From Dyadobacter diqingensis (GTDB lineage Bacteria > Bacteroidota > Bacteroidia > Cytophagales > Spirosomataceae): a stretch of DNA of 64,000 nucleotides. Position numbers and translations under genes: made by a program. The stretch lies in contig NZ_JAMXKF010000001.1 of NCBI RefSeq assembly GCF_024220585.1, positions 1,250,033 through 1,314,032 on the forward strand. The letters run 5' to 3'. This document shows, piece after piece, positions 32,283 through 41,390 of this stretch; the stretch's first letter is position 1; each line of letters begins with the position of its first letter. Below the pieces are notes generated by a model. The model did no database searches. It was not told where the DNA came from and saw only the letters and a list, made by a program, of their open reading frames with translations.

Positions 32283-35177
32283 ATGAAGAATTCTACTATA
32301 AGTAAGTTTATCATAACATCCCTTCTCGTTATGATATTCGTCCATTCCAAAGCGCAGTGGACTTACCAGAACACCTCCTCATGGATTCCTGATCAGGATT
32401 ATGGCCAGCCTTACGTACGTATAGCAGTCACAACCAAGGGCTTGCAAACCGTTTCATCCACTTTTTTAAGTGCTAAAGGGATTCCCACTATCACAGATGC
32501 CAACAAAAATAAACTGCATTTGTATCATCGCGGTAAGGAGGTTGACATTATTAGTGTAACTCCGGGTTCCGTGGGTTATGATATCGTTTTTTACGGTGAA
32601 CCAAATGATGGAGCACTCGATTCTTTGTTATTCCGCCCTATTACGGCCCGTACGAATATCTATCATAGCCTGTACACAAATCAAGGCTCTTACATGCTAA
32701 CGCTCAGAGAATCAGATCCGGACAAACCATTTGCTGAGTCATATACGGAAACTGGCAACGTGCCAACTCCTGAACCATACCACTTACAAACTGACGTAAA
32801 AGCCTACACCGGACATTTCTCTCAAAGTGTGGCATTGAGTGCGCCATACTTTTTAGAAAGTTATTACCTTGATGGAAAAGGCTGGACCGATACAATGCGC
32901 GTTGCCGGACAAACATCTGAGCAAAAGGGCATTTTTAGAATGAATTTTAAAAATCGTGTTTACGTTCCTTCACTACTGCCAAAACTAGATTTAATGGTCT
33001 ATGGAAGAAGTGGTACTGCGCACAGTGTCAATGTCTCCGTCGGTAAAGATTACAATACGTTACGTCTTGGCACTAACCTTTCCGGTTTTTCAGATTTCAC
33101 GACAAAGAAAGGCACTTTCCAGATTGTATTTCCTGAACAAAACCCTGGCTCAGCCGATATAAACGCAGACGGGTCCGGTGTTATTCAACTTAGATCTACT
33201 TTTGCAGCGAATAGCGGTGATAGCTATTCTATGACATACTACCGTTTGACCTATCCTCAGTCATTTAGCATGACAGGCGTAAATACTGCCTACTTTAATC
33301 TATTACCTGCAGCAGGAAGTCTTAGCCGTGTAGAGGTTCCAAACTCCCCTGGTCAGGAAAGAGTCTTTGATTTGACCGATAAGGATAAACCAAAAGAAAT
33401 TAAATTTACGGCCGGCGGATTACTGAATTTAACCATTCGACGTTCGGCAGGCCAATCGATGCCTGTATTGGTAACGAATCAGTTTAATACCATTGGAGCT
33501 GGCCAGATTACCGCGCTGACATTTAAAAAATATGACGCTTCTGCTTCCAATTACATTGTAGTTACTTTCGCTAGTTTGTTATCATCTGCTCAGACTTATG
33601 CCGATTTCAGAAAAAGTGCGGTTGGCGGAGGGTATAACACCCTTGTAGTGAATGTACAGGATATTTACAATCAGTTTAACTATGGTGAAACAAGTCCATT
33701 AGCACTACGTCGTTTCTTTGACCATATGATTCAAGGCGGTTCAGAAAATCGGAAAAAGCACATTTTCCTGATTGGGAAATCGATCAGTTATCCATCCGGA
33801 TATGAGAAACTTGTGAAGGACATTGATCCTAACGACCTACCTACTTTGGGCTATCCCGGATCTGATTTTCTTTTGGTTGAAGGATTGGGCGGAGACGCTC
33901 AAGACGTACAGTCTATCTCAATTGGCAGGTTACCTGTAACAACAACAAACCAAGTTTCTGATTATCTTGATAAAGTAAAAGAATATGAGTTGGCCAGCAA
34001 AAATGGTGACACCTGGCTTAAGGAAGTTCTGCATTTAAGTGGTGGGAAATCCGATTTTGAGATCACTGATTTCCAAGGTTACCTCTCCAATATTGCCGGA
34101 AAAGCGACAAGTGCCGGAAAAAACGTTACCCCATCGGCGAAACCGGGAACTACAGACACTCCCATTGTAAATTCAGTTATTACAAAAATTAACAACGGAG
34201 TGGGTATGATGACCTACTTTGGACATGGCTCTCCGTCTGCAACAGACTATAACATGGGATTTGCCACAACTGCCGGAGGTGTCGTTGTAAGCGGCGGATA
34301 TTCTAACGCAGGTAAATATCCATTTATGTATTTTAATGGGTGTGGCACAGGTGACATATTTGCTGTAAGCTACAATTCACTAACCCAGGATTGGGTCACT
34401 GCAAAAAACCGGGGAGCAATTGCGATTTTGGCTAACTCTTACATCGCTTATGTAAGTTCTTCCAATACTTATGTGAAGGCATTGTATAACTCATTGTTCA
34501 CAACAGCGAGGTTGCCAATAGGGGAAGTACAAAAAACCACCTCTAAAGCGATACGTGCTAATTCTCCATCGATTCTGGATATTCAGAATTTACACCAGTC
34601 TGTACTTCAGGGAGATCCTGCTCTTTATATTTTACAAACGGATAACCCTTTGCCAGTCGACCTGATATCATTCAAGCCAATTCTGGTGAATAATCAGGTA
34701 AATGTCACCTGGAAAACAGCGTCTGAAACCAATAACAAAAACTTCGTTGTTGAAAGAAGCGAAAATGCTAAAATGTTTAAAGAAATCGGTTATGTCGAAG
34801 GAAAAGGAAACTCTTCGGTTGAAAACACATATTTGTGGATTGATAATGCTCCGTTGGTGGGTGTAAATTATTATCGTTTGAAACAAATTGATTTTGATGG
34901 AAAGGTAAGTTATTCACGTATTGAATCTGTTAACCTAAAGAATGGAGATCTTGTGAAAGTGTTTCCAAATCCAACTGACGATTTTGTGGAAATTGAATTA
35001 GCAAATTCAAAGGAATTATATTCCTGGCATTTGATTAATTCCAAGGGACAGGTTATCAGCAGCGCAGCGGACGGTTCTAAGAAAATTTCTCTCAAAAGTG
35101 CCCCAACCGGCACCTATGTGTTGGAAATAATAACGAAAGACGGTAACGTTCTAAATAAACAGATATTGAAAAAATAA
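32283..35177 (+). CDS. Gingipain-like C25 peptidase with T9SS sorting domain (copy 1)
   Basis: The protein has 964 residues: signal peptide (about 1-24), an N-terminal beta domain with G-Q-P-Y-V-R-I-A-V and V-F-Y-G-E-P-N-D-G-A, then the caspase-like C25 domain. The catalytic His is H648 in Y-F-G-H-G-S-P and the Cys is C687 in Y-F-N-G-C-G-T-G-D. The C-terminal segment from about 805 has a Por-type S-F-K-P-I-L-V-N-N-Q-V-N-V-T-W-K-T-A-S-E-x-N sandwich, and the last 75 residues are a type A T9SS sorting domain (V-F-P-N-P-T-D-D to I-L-K-K). It is probably a surface-anchored or secreted cysteine protease. A TATTTTTG element at 32237-32244 fits a promoter. It is not PorU, since PorU has no CTD. Confidence 0.9.
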   Translation: MKNSTISKFIITSLLVMIFVHSKAQWTYQNTSSWIPDQDYGQPYVRIAVTTKGLQTVSSTFLSAKGIPTITDANKNKLHLYHRGKEVDIISVTPGSVGYDIVFYGEPNDGALDSLLFRPITARTNIYHSLYTNQGSYMLTLRESDPDKPFAESYTETGNVPTPEPYHLQTDVKAYTGHFSQSVALSAPYFLESYYLDGKGWTDTMRVAGQTSEQKGIFRMNFKNRVYVPSLLPKLDLMVYGRSGTAHSVNVSVGKDYNTLRLGTNLSGFSDFTTKKGTFQIVFPEQNPGSADINADGSGVIQLRSTFAANSGDSYSMTYYRLTYPQSFSMTGVNTAYFNLLPAAGSLSRVEVPNSPGQERVFDLTDKDKPKEIKFTAGGLLNLTIRRSAGQSMPVLVTNQFNTIGAGQITALTFKKYDASASNYIVVTFASLLSSAQTYADFRKSAVGGGYNTLVVNVQDIYNQFNYGETSPLALRRFFDHMIQGGSENRKKHIFLIGKSISYPSGYEKLVKDIDPNDLPTLGYPGSDFLLVEGLGGDAQDVQSISIGRLPVTTTNQVSDYLDKVKEYELASKNGDTWLKEVLHLSGGKSDFEITDFQGYLSNIAGKATSAGKNVTPSAKPGTTDTPIVNSVITKINNGVGMMTYFGHGSPSATDYNMGFATTAGGVVVSGGYSNAGKYPFMYFNGCGTGDIFAVSYNSLTQDWVTAKNRGAIAILANSYIAYVSSSNTYVKALYNSLFTTARLPIGEVQKTTSKAIRANSPSILDIQNLHQSVLQGDPALYILQTDNPLPVDLISFKPILVNNQVNVTWKTASETNNKNFVVERSENAKMFKEIGYVEGKGNSSVENTYLWIDNAPLVGVNYYRLKQIDFDGKVSYSRIESVNLKNGDLVKVFPNPTDDFVEIELANSKELYSWHLINSKGQVISSAADGSKKISLKSAPTGTYVLEIITKDGNVLNKQILKK

Positions 35178-35205
35178 TTCTTTCGTAAAAGACAAAGAGT
35201 ATACA

Positions 35206-35255
35206 TAGAAAAGGTAGGAATACGTTAAATATCTATTCTTACCTTTTCTATTTTT
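35206..35255 (+). terminator. Intrinsic terminator between the two C25 genes
   Basis: TAGAAAAGGTAGGAAT (35206-35221) pairs with 35235-35250 with one mismatch and is followed by T5. It suggests the two peptidase genes are transcribed separately or with attenuation between them. Confidence 0.75.
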
Positions 35256-35273
35256 ACACACATATTGAATCAC

Positions 35274-38200
35274 ATGAATCAAAAAGTATACAACTCTCTC
35301 TTCATCTATTTTTTTGCGTTACTAAGTTTCATTAGTGCAACAGATATTAGTGCGCAATCCATTACCAACTCCTGGATCAATACTAACCAACCATATGTTC
35401 GGATCGCGGTTCAGGAGAAAGGTATACAGCGTGTTCCTTTTTCTAAATTGACCGAAGCGAATTTCCCTGTCTCAGAGCCCACCAAATTTCACCTTTATTA
35501 CCGTGGTACTGAAATTTCTATTTTAAGTTTAAACAATAATGAATTGGTATTTTACGGAGAGCCAAACGATGGAGCGCGCGACTCCTTATTGTTTCGCCCC
35601 ATGAGCTCTCGTACAAACATTTACCACAGCATGTACTCCAAGGAGGGATCATATTTCCTTACGGTTGACTCACGCTCTACTTCGTTGGCAGAAAAATACT
35701 CCGAAGCCACTAATACCTCATTGGCCCCTGAAACATACCATTTACAAAAAGATGTAAAATTTTTTATTGGCCAGTTTTCCCAAAGCCCAGCGTATATCGA
35801 ACCCAGTCTTTTGGAAAGTATCTTTTTAGACGGAAAGGGCTGGACGGACACTTTAAGAGTTTCAGGTGAAGCATCAGAAAATAATGCACGATGGGACTTT
35901 CAATTAAAAAACAGAGTTTCTGTTGCCTCGGTACAACCAAAAATTGAATTGTTAATTTATGGCAGAAGCAACACTGGGCATAGTGTACAGACTTTGATAG
36001 GAAAGACCAAAACTTCCTTAAGAGAAGTCAATTCTCCGTTAAATTTCAGCTTGTTTACCAGTAGAAAGACTGAATTCCCTTTACAGGAAACTGACATCAA
36101 TTCTGATGGTAAAGGTGTTTTGGGGCTTCGTTCGAAACTTAATGGTGTGAAGGATACTTATTCTTTGACCTATTGTAATGTCATATACCCACAAAGTTTT
36201 GATATGACCGGACAGGTGACCGCCACATTTAATCTCTCGCCAGGAAAAGCGACACTTAGCCGAATTCAGATCCCAAATGCACCTGCATCCGCACGCGTAT
36301 TTGATTTAACGGACAAACTACATCCTAAAGAAATAACAGGAAGTTTCAATAATAACACGTTAGAACTGACTGTCAGGCGTAAAACCGACCAGGCATTAAC
36401 TTTGTTTGTAACGACCGAAATAAAAGACCTTGCCGCAAACAAAATAAGTAATATCAAATTCACGAGTTACATACCTCAAAATTATAATTACTTTATTGTT
36501 ACAAATACTGCATTACTTACAGCTGCGCAGGCCTATGGCAACTATAGGGCATCGGAAGCAGGCGGCAATTATAAACCACTCGTTGTGGATGTAAAAGATA
36601 TCTACAATCAGTTCAATTACGGTGAACCCAGTCCATTGGCAATCAGGAAGTTTGTAGAATTCATGCTATCGGATGGGAATGTTAACAAAAATTTACTGTT
36701 AATTGGAAAATCTACAAGTTATGCTTCGTTAATAGAAAAAACCCTAAAAGAATTACCCGGAGATGTACCCACTGTTGGATATCCCGGAGCAGATATTTTG
36801 TTGGTCGATGGCCTTGCTGGGAGCCCCAAAGACGTACCCGCAATTCCAGTGGGGCGCCTTTCTGCTCTTACAGCCGAAGAGGTTAACCATTATCTCGATA
36901 AAATAAAGGCATATGAGCAGGACTATACAAATGGTGCTTGGAGAAAAAAAGTCCTCCATGTCAGTGGCGGAAAATCTGTATCAGAGCTTACCATGTTGAA
37001 AAATGCACTGTCAGACCTAAGCCCGGAGGTAATCGCTGATGGTGGTTCAGTTGAGGCTGTCGTAAAACAAACGCTCATAGAAGTTGAAAAAGTAAATATA
37101 AGTCCACAGGTAAATAGTGGGATTGGATTGTTAACTTATTTCGGGCATGGCTCTCCTACTGTAACAGACCTGGACATGGGTTACGCGTCCGATCCTCAAA
37201 ATGGCTTTAATAATAAGGATAAGTATCCGTTGATGTATTTTAACGGTTGTGGAGTTGGTGATATCTTCGCGAGCTGGAGTAATACTCTGGCTTTGGATTG
37301 GTTATTTGCAAAAGAAAAAGGCGCAATTGGCGTAATTTCAAACTCACATTACAGTTATTATTCCTCGACAAAGAAATATCTTGATGTACTGTATTCTGAT
37401 CTGTTTGACTCAAAAAGTCCCGTTAAAACGATTGGCCAGGTTCAGCAGGAAACAGCAAAAACAATAACTACTTCGAATCCTTCATTATACGATATAACCA
37501 ATATTCACCAATCAATTTTAATGGGTGATCCAGTGCTCAAAATTTTCAGATACGAAAGTCCTGATTACTCCGTTAAAAACTCTGAACTATTCATAAAGTC
37601 CAAGAATCAGGCAATATCTCTTGCTAAAACGGATTCAATTATTTTTGGAGCTGTAATTTCCAACCTTGGTAGATTCGACGAACAGCAAAAAATTCCGGTA
37701 AATATCCGTTTGCAGTACAGCAACGGGCAAGAATTAGTGAAAAAAGTCACGATCAACTCTATGATTGGAGAATATACTTTACAAATTCCGTTTGTAAATA
37801 GTAATGTGTTAAGCAAAATCGAAATCACCCTTGACAGCGACAATTTGTTGACAGAAACGACAAAAGCCAATAACAAAGCCGAACTGTTAATTGACTGGGA
37901 TGCAGTAAAGGAGCTTTCTACTTATCCCAAAGAGTTTTTTGCAGATTTGCTAGCGCCAAGGTTATCTGTTTCATTTGATGACCGGATAATTAAAAATGCA
38001 GATATTGTTGCTCCAAATGCTGTCATAAACATTAGCCTGACCGATGAAAACCTTGTAAATGCTGACAATAGTAGCGTTTCGATTTATCTGAAACCTTGTA
38101 ATAACGACGATTGCAGCTTTCAAAAAATAGCTGATGATAAAGTTACTATTCAAGGAACGAGTGAAAAGATAATCGAAGCAAATTATCAGCTTTCCAATTT

Positions 38201-38576
38201 AGAACCAGGAATATATGAGCTTCTCGTAGTAGGAAAAGATTCGAAAGGCAATGTGAGTAATTACCAGATTTCTTTCAAAGTGTCCACCGAAACACGGGGA
38301 TTGAAGGTAATTGCCAGTCCGAATCCAGCTATCGACTATGTCAAATTCTCTGCAGATTCTTATGACATCAACAATCAGTTGGATAAGATAAGATATTTAA
38401 TATACACATCATCCGGAATTCTTGTTGAGGACAACGATGTGATTTCAGTGAAAGCTGGAATAAATGAATGGTACTGGTTCCCAAAAACCTCTTCTGGCAA
38501 TTATGTTTACAAAATAATTTTCACTTCAAAAGATCGTGAAGAGATTGTATCCGGCAAAATTGTTTTGTTGAAATAA
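35274..38576 (+). CDS. Gingipain-like C25 peptidase with T9SS sorting domain (copy 2)
   Basis: The protein has 1100 residues from the ATG at 35274; the earlier TTG at 35265 is less likely. It is colinear with the preceding peptidase (V-F-Y-G-E-P-N-D-G-A, L-D-G-K-G-W-T-D-T, D-I-Y-N-Q-F-N-Y-G-E) and has H625 in F-G-H-G-S-P and C659 in F-N-G-C-G-V-G-D. After the catalytic domain it carries an extra region of about 250 residues with Ig- or CARDB-like sandwich features (L-F-I-K-S-K-N-Q-A-I-S-L-A-K-T-D). A CTD follows (A-S-P-N-P-A-I-D-Y-V to V-L-L-K). A tandem duplication that then diverged in its C-terminal accessory domains. Substrate unknown. Confidence 0.9.
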   Translation: MNQKVYNSLFIYFFALLSFISATDISAQSITNSWINTNQPYVRIAVQEKGIQRVPFSKLTEANFPVSEPTKFHLYYRGTEISILSLNNNELVFYGEPNDGARDSLLFRPMSSRTNIYHSMYSKEGSYFLTVDSRSTSLAEKYSEATNTSLAPETYHLQKDVKFFIGQFSQSPAYIEPSLLESIFLDGKGWTDTLRVSGEASENNARWDFQLKNRVSVASVQPKIELLIYGRSNTGHSVQTLIGKTKTSLREVNSPLNFSLFTSRKTEFPLQETDINSDGKGVLGLRSKLNGVKDTYSLTYCNVIYPQSFDMTGQVTATFNLSPGKATLSRIQIPNAPASARVFDLTDKLHPKEITGSFNNNTLELTVRRKTDQALTLFVTTEIKDLAANKISNIKFTSYIPQNYNYFIVTNTALLTAAQAYGNYRASEAGGNYKPLVVDVKDIYNQFNYGEPSPLAIRKFVEFMLSDGNVNKNLLLIGKSTSYASLIEKTLKELPGDVPTVGYPGADILLVDGLAGSPKDVPAIPVGRLSALTAEEVNHYLDKIKAYEQDYTNGAWRKKVLHVSGGKSVSELTMLKNALSDLSPEVIADGGSVEAVVKQTLIEVEKVNISPQVNSGIGLLTYFGHGSPTVTDLDMGYASDPQNGFNNKDKYPLMYFNGCGVGDIFASWSNTLALDWLFAKEKGAIGVISNSHYSYYSSTKKYLDVLYSDLFDSKSPVKTIGQVQQETAKTITTSNPSLYDITNIHQSILMGDPVLKIFRYESPDYSVKNSELFIKSKNQAISLAKTDSIIFGAVISNLGRFDEQQKIPVNIRLQYSNGQELVKKVTINSMIGEYTLQIPFVNSNVLSKIEITLDSDNLLTETTKANNKAELLIDWDAVKELSTYPKEFFADLLAPRLSVSFDDRIIKNADIVAPNAVINISLTDENLVNADNSSVSIYLKPCNNDDCSFQKIADDKVTIQGTSEKIIEANYQLSNLEPGIYELLVVGKDSKGNVSNYQISFKVSTETRGLKVIASPNPAIDYVKFSADSYDINNQLDKIRYLIYTSSGILVEDNDVISVKAGINEWYWFPKTSSGNYVYKIIFTSKDREEIVSGKIVLLK

Positions 38577-38601
38577 ACCTTTTGAATGCTCCAGCGATCG
38601 A

Positions 38602-38645
38602 TTTCAATAAAAAAGAGGGCTTGATCGCCCTCTTTTTTATTGAAA
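38602..38645. terminator. Bidirectional terminator between C25 copy 2 and the lipoprotein operon
   Basis: A 19-base stem (38602-38620 and 38627-38645) contains A6-GAGGGC and its complement around a 6-base loop TTGATC. It is symmetric and can stop transcription from either side. Confidence 0.9.
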
Positions 38646-38666
38646 TAATCACGATAATCTCCAAAA

Positions 38667-39350
38667 TTATTCAAGGACCAGTGTACGAATCTTCGATGAG
38701 CCTGACTCCACTATCTTTTGACCAATACAATCATCATCCTGACAATACACGAAATCAATATTTTCCTCGTACAAAATCCCATAATTGAAGCCATAAACAA
38801 TATTTTTCTTAACAAGGCTTAACAAAGTATCTTCCGGTTCCTCAGTTACCGTCATTGTGTTTTCAATCGGCTTCCCTAAAATATTTGAGGCAACACCAAT
38901 ATCCTGATATTTTCTGAGCACCGGATCGAGTGTATTATATGAGTTAACATTCCATTCTGTTGAAGGATTTATTGGTACAATTAGCGTCATAAAAATCTTA
39001 TTATCAATGGTGGTCAGAATTTTATCCGGATATTTTTCAACAGAAAAACTCTTTATTAACTCCCAGGAGTCGGTAGCCTTTGATCGCTGAGATCTTGTCA
39101 TCATATACGTAGTGGTACCAGCAGAATTACTATTTACAGCAATTACTTCGTCCTTTTCCTGATAGTCTTTAAGTGTAGGCTTGCTTTGAGATGCCAAGTA
39201 AATCTCTTCCTTTACATTATAGATCCAAGATTTTCCGCTAGATAAAGGATAATAACTCGATGCATCCACAGTTACACTATCCTTGTCTGAACAAGAAGTT
39301 ATCGCCATAGATAGGAAAACTAATACTAATAGTGGTGTTAATTTGTTCAT
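38667..39350 (-). CDS. Small lipoprotein downstream of the lasso-cyclase-like gene
   Basis: The protein has 227 residues. Signal and lipobox A-I-T-S-C20-S-D-K-D give a lipoprotein. The remainder is predicted mostly beta-strand: Y-Y-P-L-S-S-G-K-S-W-I-Y-N-V, then K-S-F-S-V-E-K-Y-P-D-K, and a C-terminal Y-C-Q-D-D-D-C-I-G-Q with two cysteines five apart. Its start lies 14 bases from the stop of the cyclase-like gene, so the two are co-transcribed. I do not recognise a family. Being the only other gene in the operon, it is a candidate for an export, immunity or binding partner of the peptide product; this is inference. Confidence 0.65.
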   Translation of the reverse strand: MNKLTPLLVLVFLSMAITSCSDKDSVTVDASSYYPLSSGKSWIYNVKEEIYLASQSKPTLKDYQEKDEVIAVNSNSAGTTTYMMTRSQRSKATDSWELIKSFSVEKYPDKILTTIDNKIFMTLIVPINPSTEWNVNSYNTLDPVLRKYQDIGVASNILGKPIENTMTVTEEPEDTLLSLVKKNIVYGFNYGILYEENIDFVYCQDDDCIGQKIVESGSSKIRTLVLE

Positions 39351-39364
39351 AATTATTTCAGTTA

Positions 39365-41278
39365 TTAAAATTTGTCAAGCCAAACAGAAAGAGCAATGGT
39401 CCTAAATACATAAAAGCCAGCCCTTGTATATACTTCATTCGATTGATTATTATTAGCCAATAATTCACAGGATAATCTAAATTTTCGTTTATCCACGTAT
39501 TTCCAAACAAGACATGAGTCTTCTAAATATGCCTCACCTTGTGATAATAAACGTAAAGTCGCCAGTCGACTATATAAAATAAAATTCGCTTTATTTGTTC
39601 GCAATCTTATTTCTTCCGGCAAAACATCACGCATTCCCTCCCTTAAATGTCCTCTGCCGTAACCCTTCCCAAATTTAACAGACATGGGAACCGACATAGA
39701 AAACTCATACAGGTGGCGATCGTAAAAAGGGAATCTCAAACTTATACCATAGTAATTTCCCAAAGCGTAATATTGTTCGCTTATTTCAATCGCAGGTTTG
39801 CTATATACGTCTTCAAAATTAAACTGATACTGGTGGGATAATGTTCCACGAAGTGAAGTGGCCAAATCGGGTATCTTATAGTTTCCATTGGACAAATCAC
39901 ATTCTTTATTGAGTATCGAGTTTGGTACCTTGTTACGAAAAAACAATTTACCCAGAAGCGTTTTAAAGCCTCGCTGTACAAAGTACCCGACCGGAATGTC
40001 AAGATTTTTACAAATTTTATTTAGATAAATGATAAAATCAAAGCCTGTAAGTACATGAAATTTACCAGCCAGTACCTTATAAAAATAATTTCTAATAAAA
40101 ATGCTGTATTTCTTATCTGCCGAAAAAGACTCCCAATTAGTATATAAATATTTTAGAGAAACAAGTCCAGATCGCTCCCGCATGGCTTCGCTCAACAAAT
40201 CCCATTTTTCTTCCGCTAATAGTTCGCCTAAGTACTCATCGATACCATGTCCAATAATACTGTCACCATCATGTCCAATCAATAGAATTTTAGATTTAGT
40301 ATTTATTGCCGCTTCTAAAATCGAATTGTGCTTTGCTGACGAAAGAATCATACACTCCGGATGCCCATAAATTGAAGTATGTAAAATCAGTTTGTCAAGA
40401 TCAGATTCCGAAGGTTGGATTTCGTGATGACAACATCCAATATGCTCCACAACCTTGTCGACGTACTTTCCTTCATTGGCAAGCCGTGTTTTTGTCTCAA
40501 CATAAAATGAATGTATCTCTTTCTCGGCACCTAAATGTCGTACTTCGCAAATGATCGAAGACGAATCCAGCCCCCCGCTTAGGTGAGAACCAACTACATC
40601 AAATCCAGTGACAGCCATTTCAACAGACTTTTTGAATAAATCCTGAAATACCTTCCCGTATTCGGTTACGGTGCTCAAATAAGTCCAGCGATTTGGATTG
40701 AGCTTTAAATATGGTTCTGTAAAACTGTTATCGCAAGTAAAAGTTGTGATATGGCCACAGGCAACAGTATTGATCCCAGAATAAAACGTCTCCTGGGTAA
40801 CAGTTCCATTGGCCTCGCTGAAAGTAAGAAATTTCGCCACATGTCCAGAATTAACTTCGGGAACATAATAACGACCGCAAATGCTAATTAATGAATTAAG
40901 ATCTGTTGAGAAGGCAAGAAACTTACCAGGAAGATGATGATAATAAAGCGGTACGACACCAAAAGCATCTCTTACCAAACTAACCTGACGATCTTTTTCA
41001 TCATAAAATACTGAAAGAGAATAGCGACCCTTTTCAGCATCCGATACCTTTGCATAGAAGCTACTAAAATCATCTATGTAATCTGATTTTAGCGAGATAA
41101 CCTTACCAAGTTCTGTTCTCCCACAAATAAGATAAGGTCTGTATTCACTTTCTCCGGCAACAGTTTCCTCAACAGATATAAATCCATTTGAAAAAACCAA
41201 TGAATCAACATTTTTGCCTAACTCTTTATTATAACTGGCAAAGGCATCATTAAAATAGATAAAACCGTCAGCAATCAC
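39365..41278 (-). CDS. Asparagine-synthetase/lasso-cyclase homologue without glutaminase cysteine
   Basis: The protein has 637 residues and begins at a GTG (41278); no in-frame ATG lies between it and the upstream stop near 41306. The C-terminal synthetase domain is intact: the pyrophosphate loop S234-G-G-L-D-S-S240, G-H-D-G-D-S-I-I-G-H-G-I-D-E-Y, and L-R-F-P-F-Y-D-R-H-L-Y-E-F. The N-terminal amidotransferase-like domain (1-190, with V-R-D-A-F-G-V-V-P-L-Y-Y) lacks the Cys2 nucleophile, the protein beginning M-I-A-D-G-F-I-Y-F. This combination fits lasso-peptide macrolactam synthetases (McjC type), which adenylate an Asp or Glu side chain, rather than asparagine synthetase. A peptide gene with a lasso-type leader lies directly upstream. 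PqqD-like and transglutaminase-like partners are absent from the window. Confidence 0.75.
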   Translation of the reverse strand: MIADGFIYFNDAFASYNKELGKNVDSLVFSNGFISVEETVAGESEYRPYLICGRTELGKVISLKSDYIDDFSSFYAKVSDAEKGRYSLSVFYDEKDRQVSLVRDAFGVVPLYYHHLPGKFLAFSTDLNSLISICGRYYVPEVNSGHVAKFLTFSEANGTVTQETFYSGINTVACGHITTFTCDNSFTEPYLKLNPNRWTYLSTVTEYGKVFQDLFKKSVEMAVTGFDVVGSHLSGGLDSSSIICEVRHLGAEKEIHSFYVETKTRLANEGKYVDKVVEHIGCCHHEIQPSESDLDKLILHTSIYGHPECMILSSAKHNSILEAAINTKSKILLIGHDGDSIIGHGIDEYLGELLAEEKWDLLSEAMRERSGLVSLKYLYTNWESFSADKKYSIFIRNYFYKVLAGKFHVLTGFDFIIYLNKICKNLDIPVGYFVQRGFKTLLGKLFFRNKVPNSILNKECDLSNGNYKIPDLATSLRGTLSHQYQFNFEDVYSKPAIEISEQYYALGNYYGISLRFPFYDRHLYEFSMSVPMSVKFGKGYGRGHLREGMRDVLPEEIRLRTNKANFILYSRLATLRLLSQGEAYLEDSCLVWKYVDKRKFRLSCELLANNNQSNEVYTRAGFYVFRTIALSVWLDKF

Positions 41279-41299
41279 AAGGTTATGCTTAAATGTGAA

Positions 41300-41337
41300 A
41301 AGTACTCAATACAAAATTGACTTTGTATTAAGTACTT
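41300..41337 (-). promoter_or_regulatory. Intercistronic stem-loop between precursor and cyclase genes
   Basis: AAGTACTCAATACAAA at 41300-41315 pairs with 41322-41337 with a single mismatch, around a 6-base loop. It lies in the 112-base gap between the peptide stop and the cyclase GTG. No strong T tract follows on the minus strand, so partial termination or mRNA processing is likelier than full termination. Such structures often give an excess of precursor transcript in RiPP operons. Confidence 0.7.
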
Positions 41338-41390
41338 CAAGAGGGGTAGATATCAAAAAATCACAGGATTTAATGATAGATGAGAAAGAA

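Noticed and set aside
32283..38576. One of the C25 peptidases as the T9SS sortase PorU
   Set aside because: Both proteins carry a C-terminal sorting domain, as cargo does; PorU has none.
39365..41278. Ordinary asparagine synthetase (asnB)
   Set aside because: The N-terminal Cys nucleophile is missing and a lasso-type precursor gene lies upstream.
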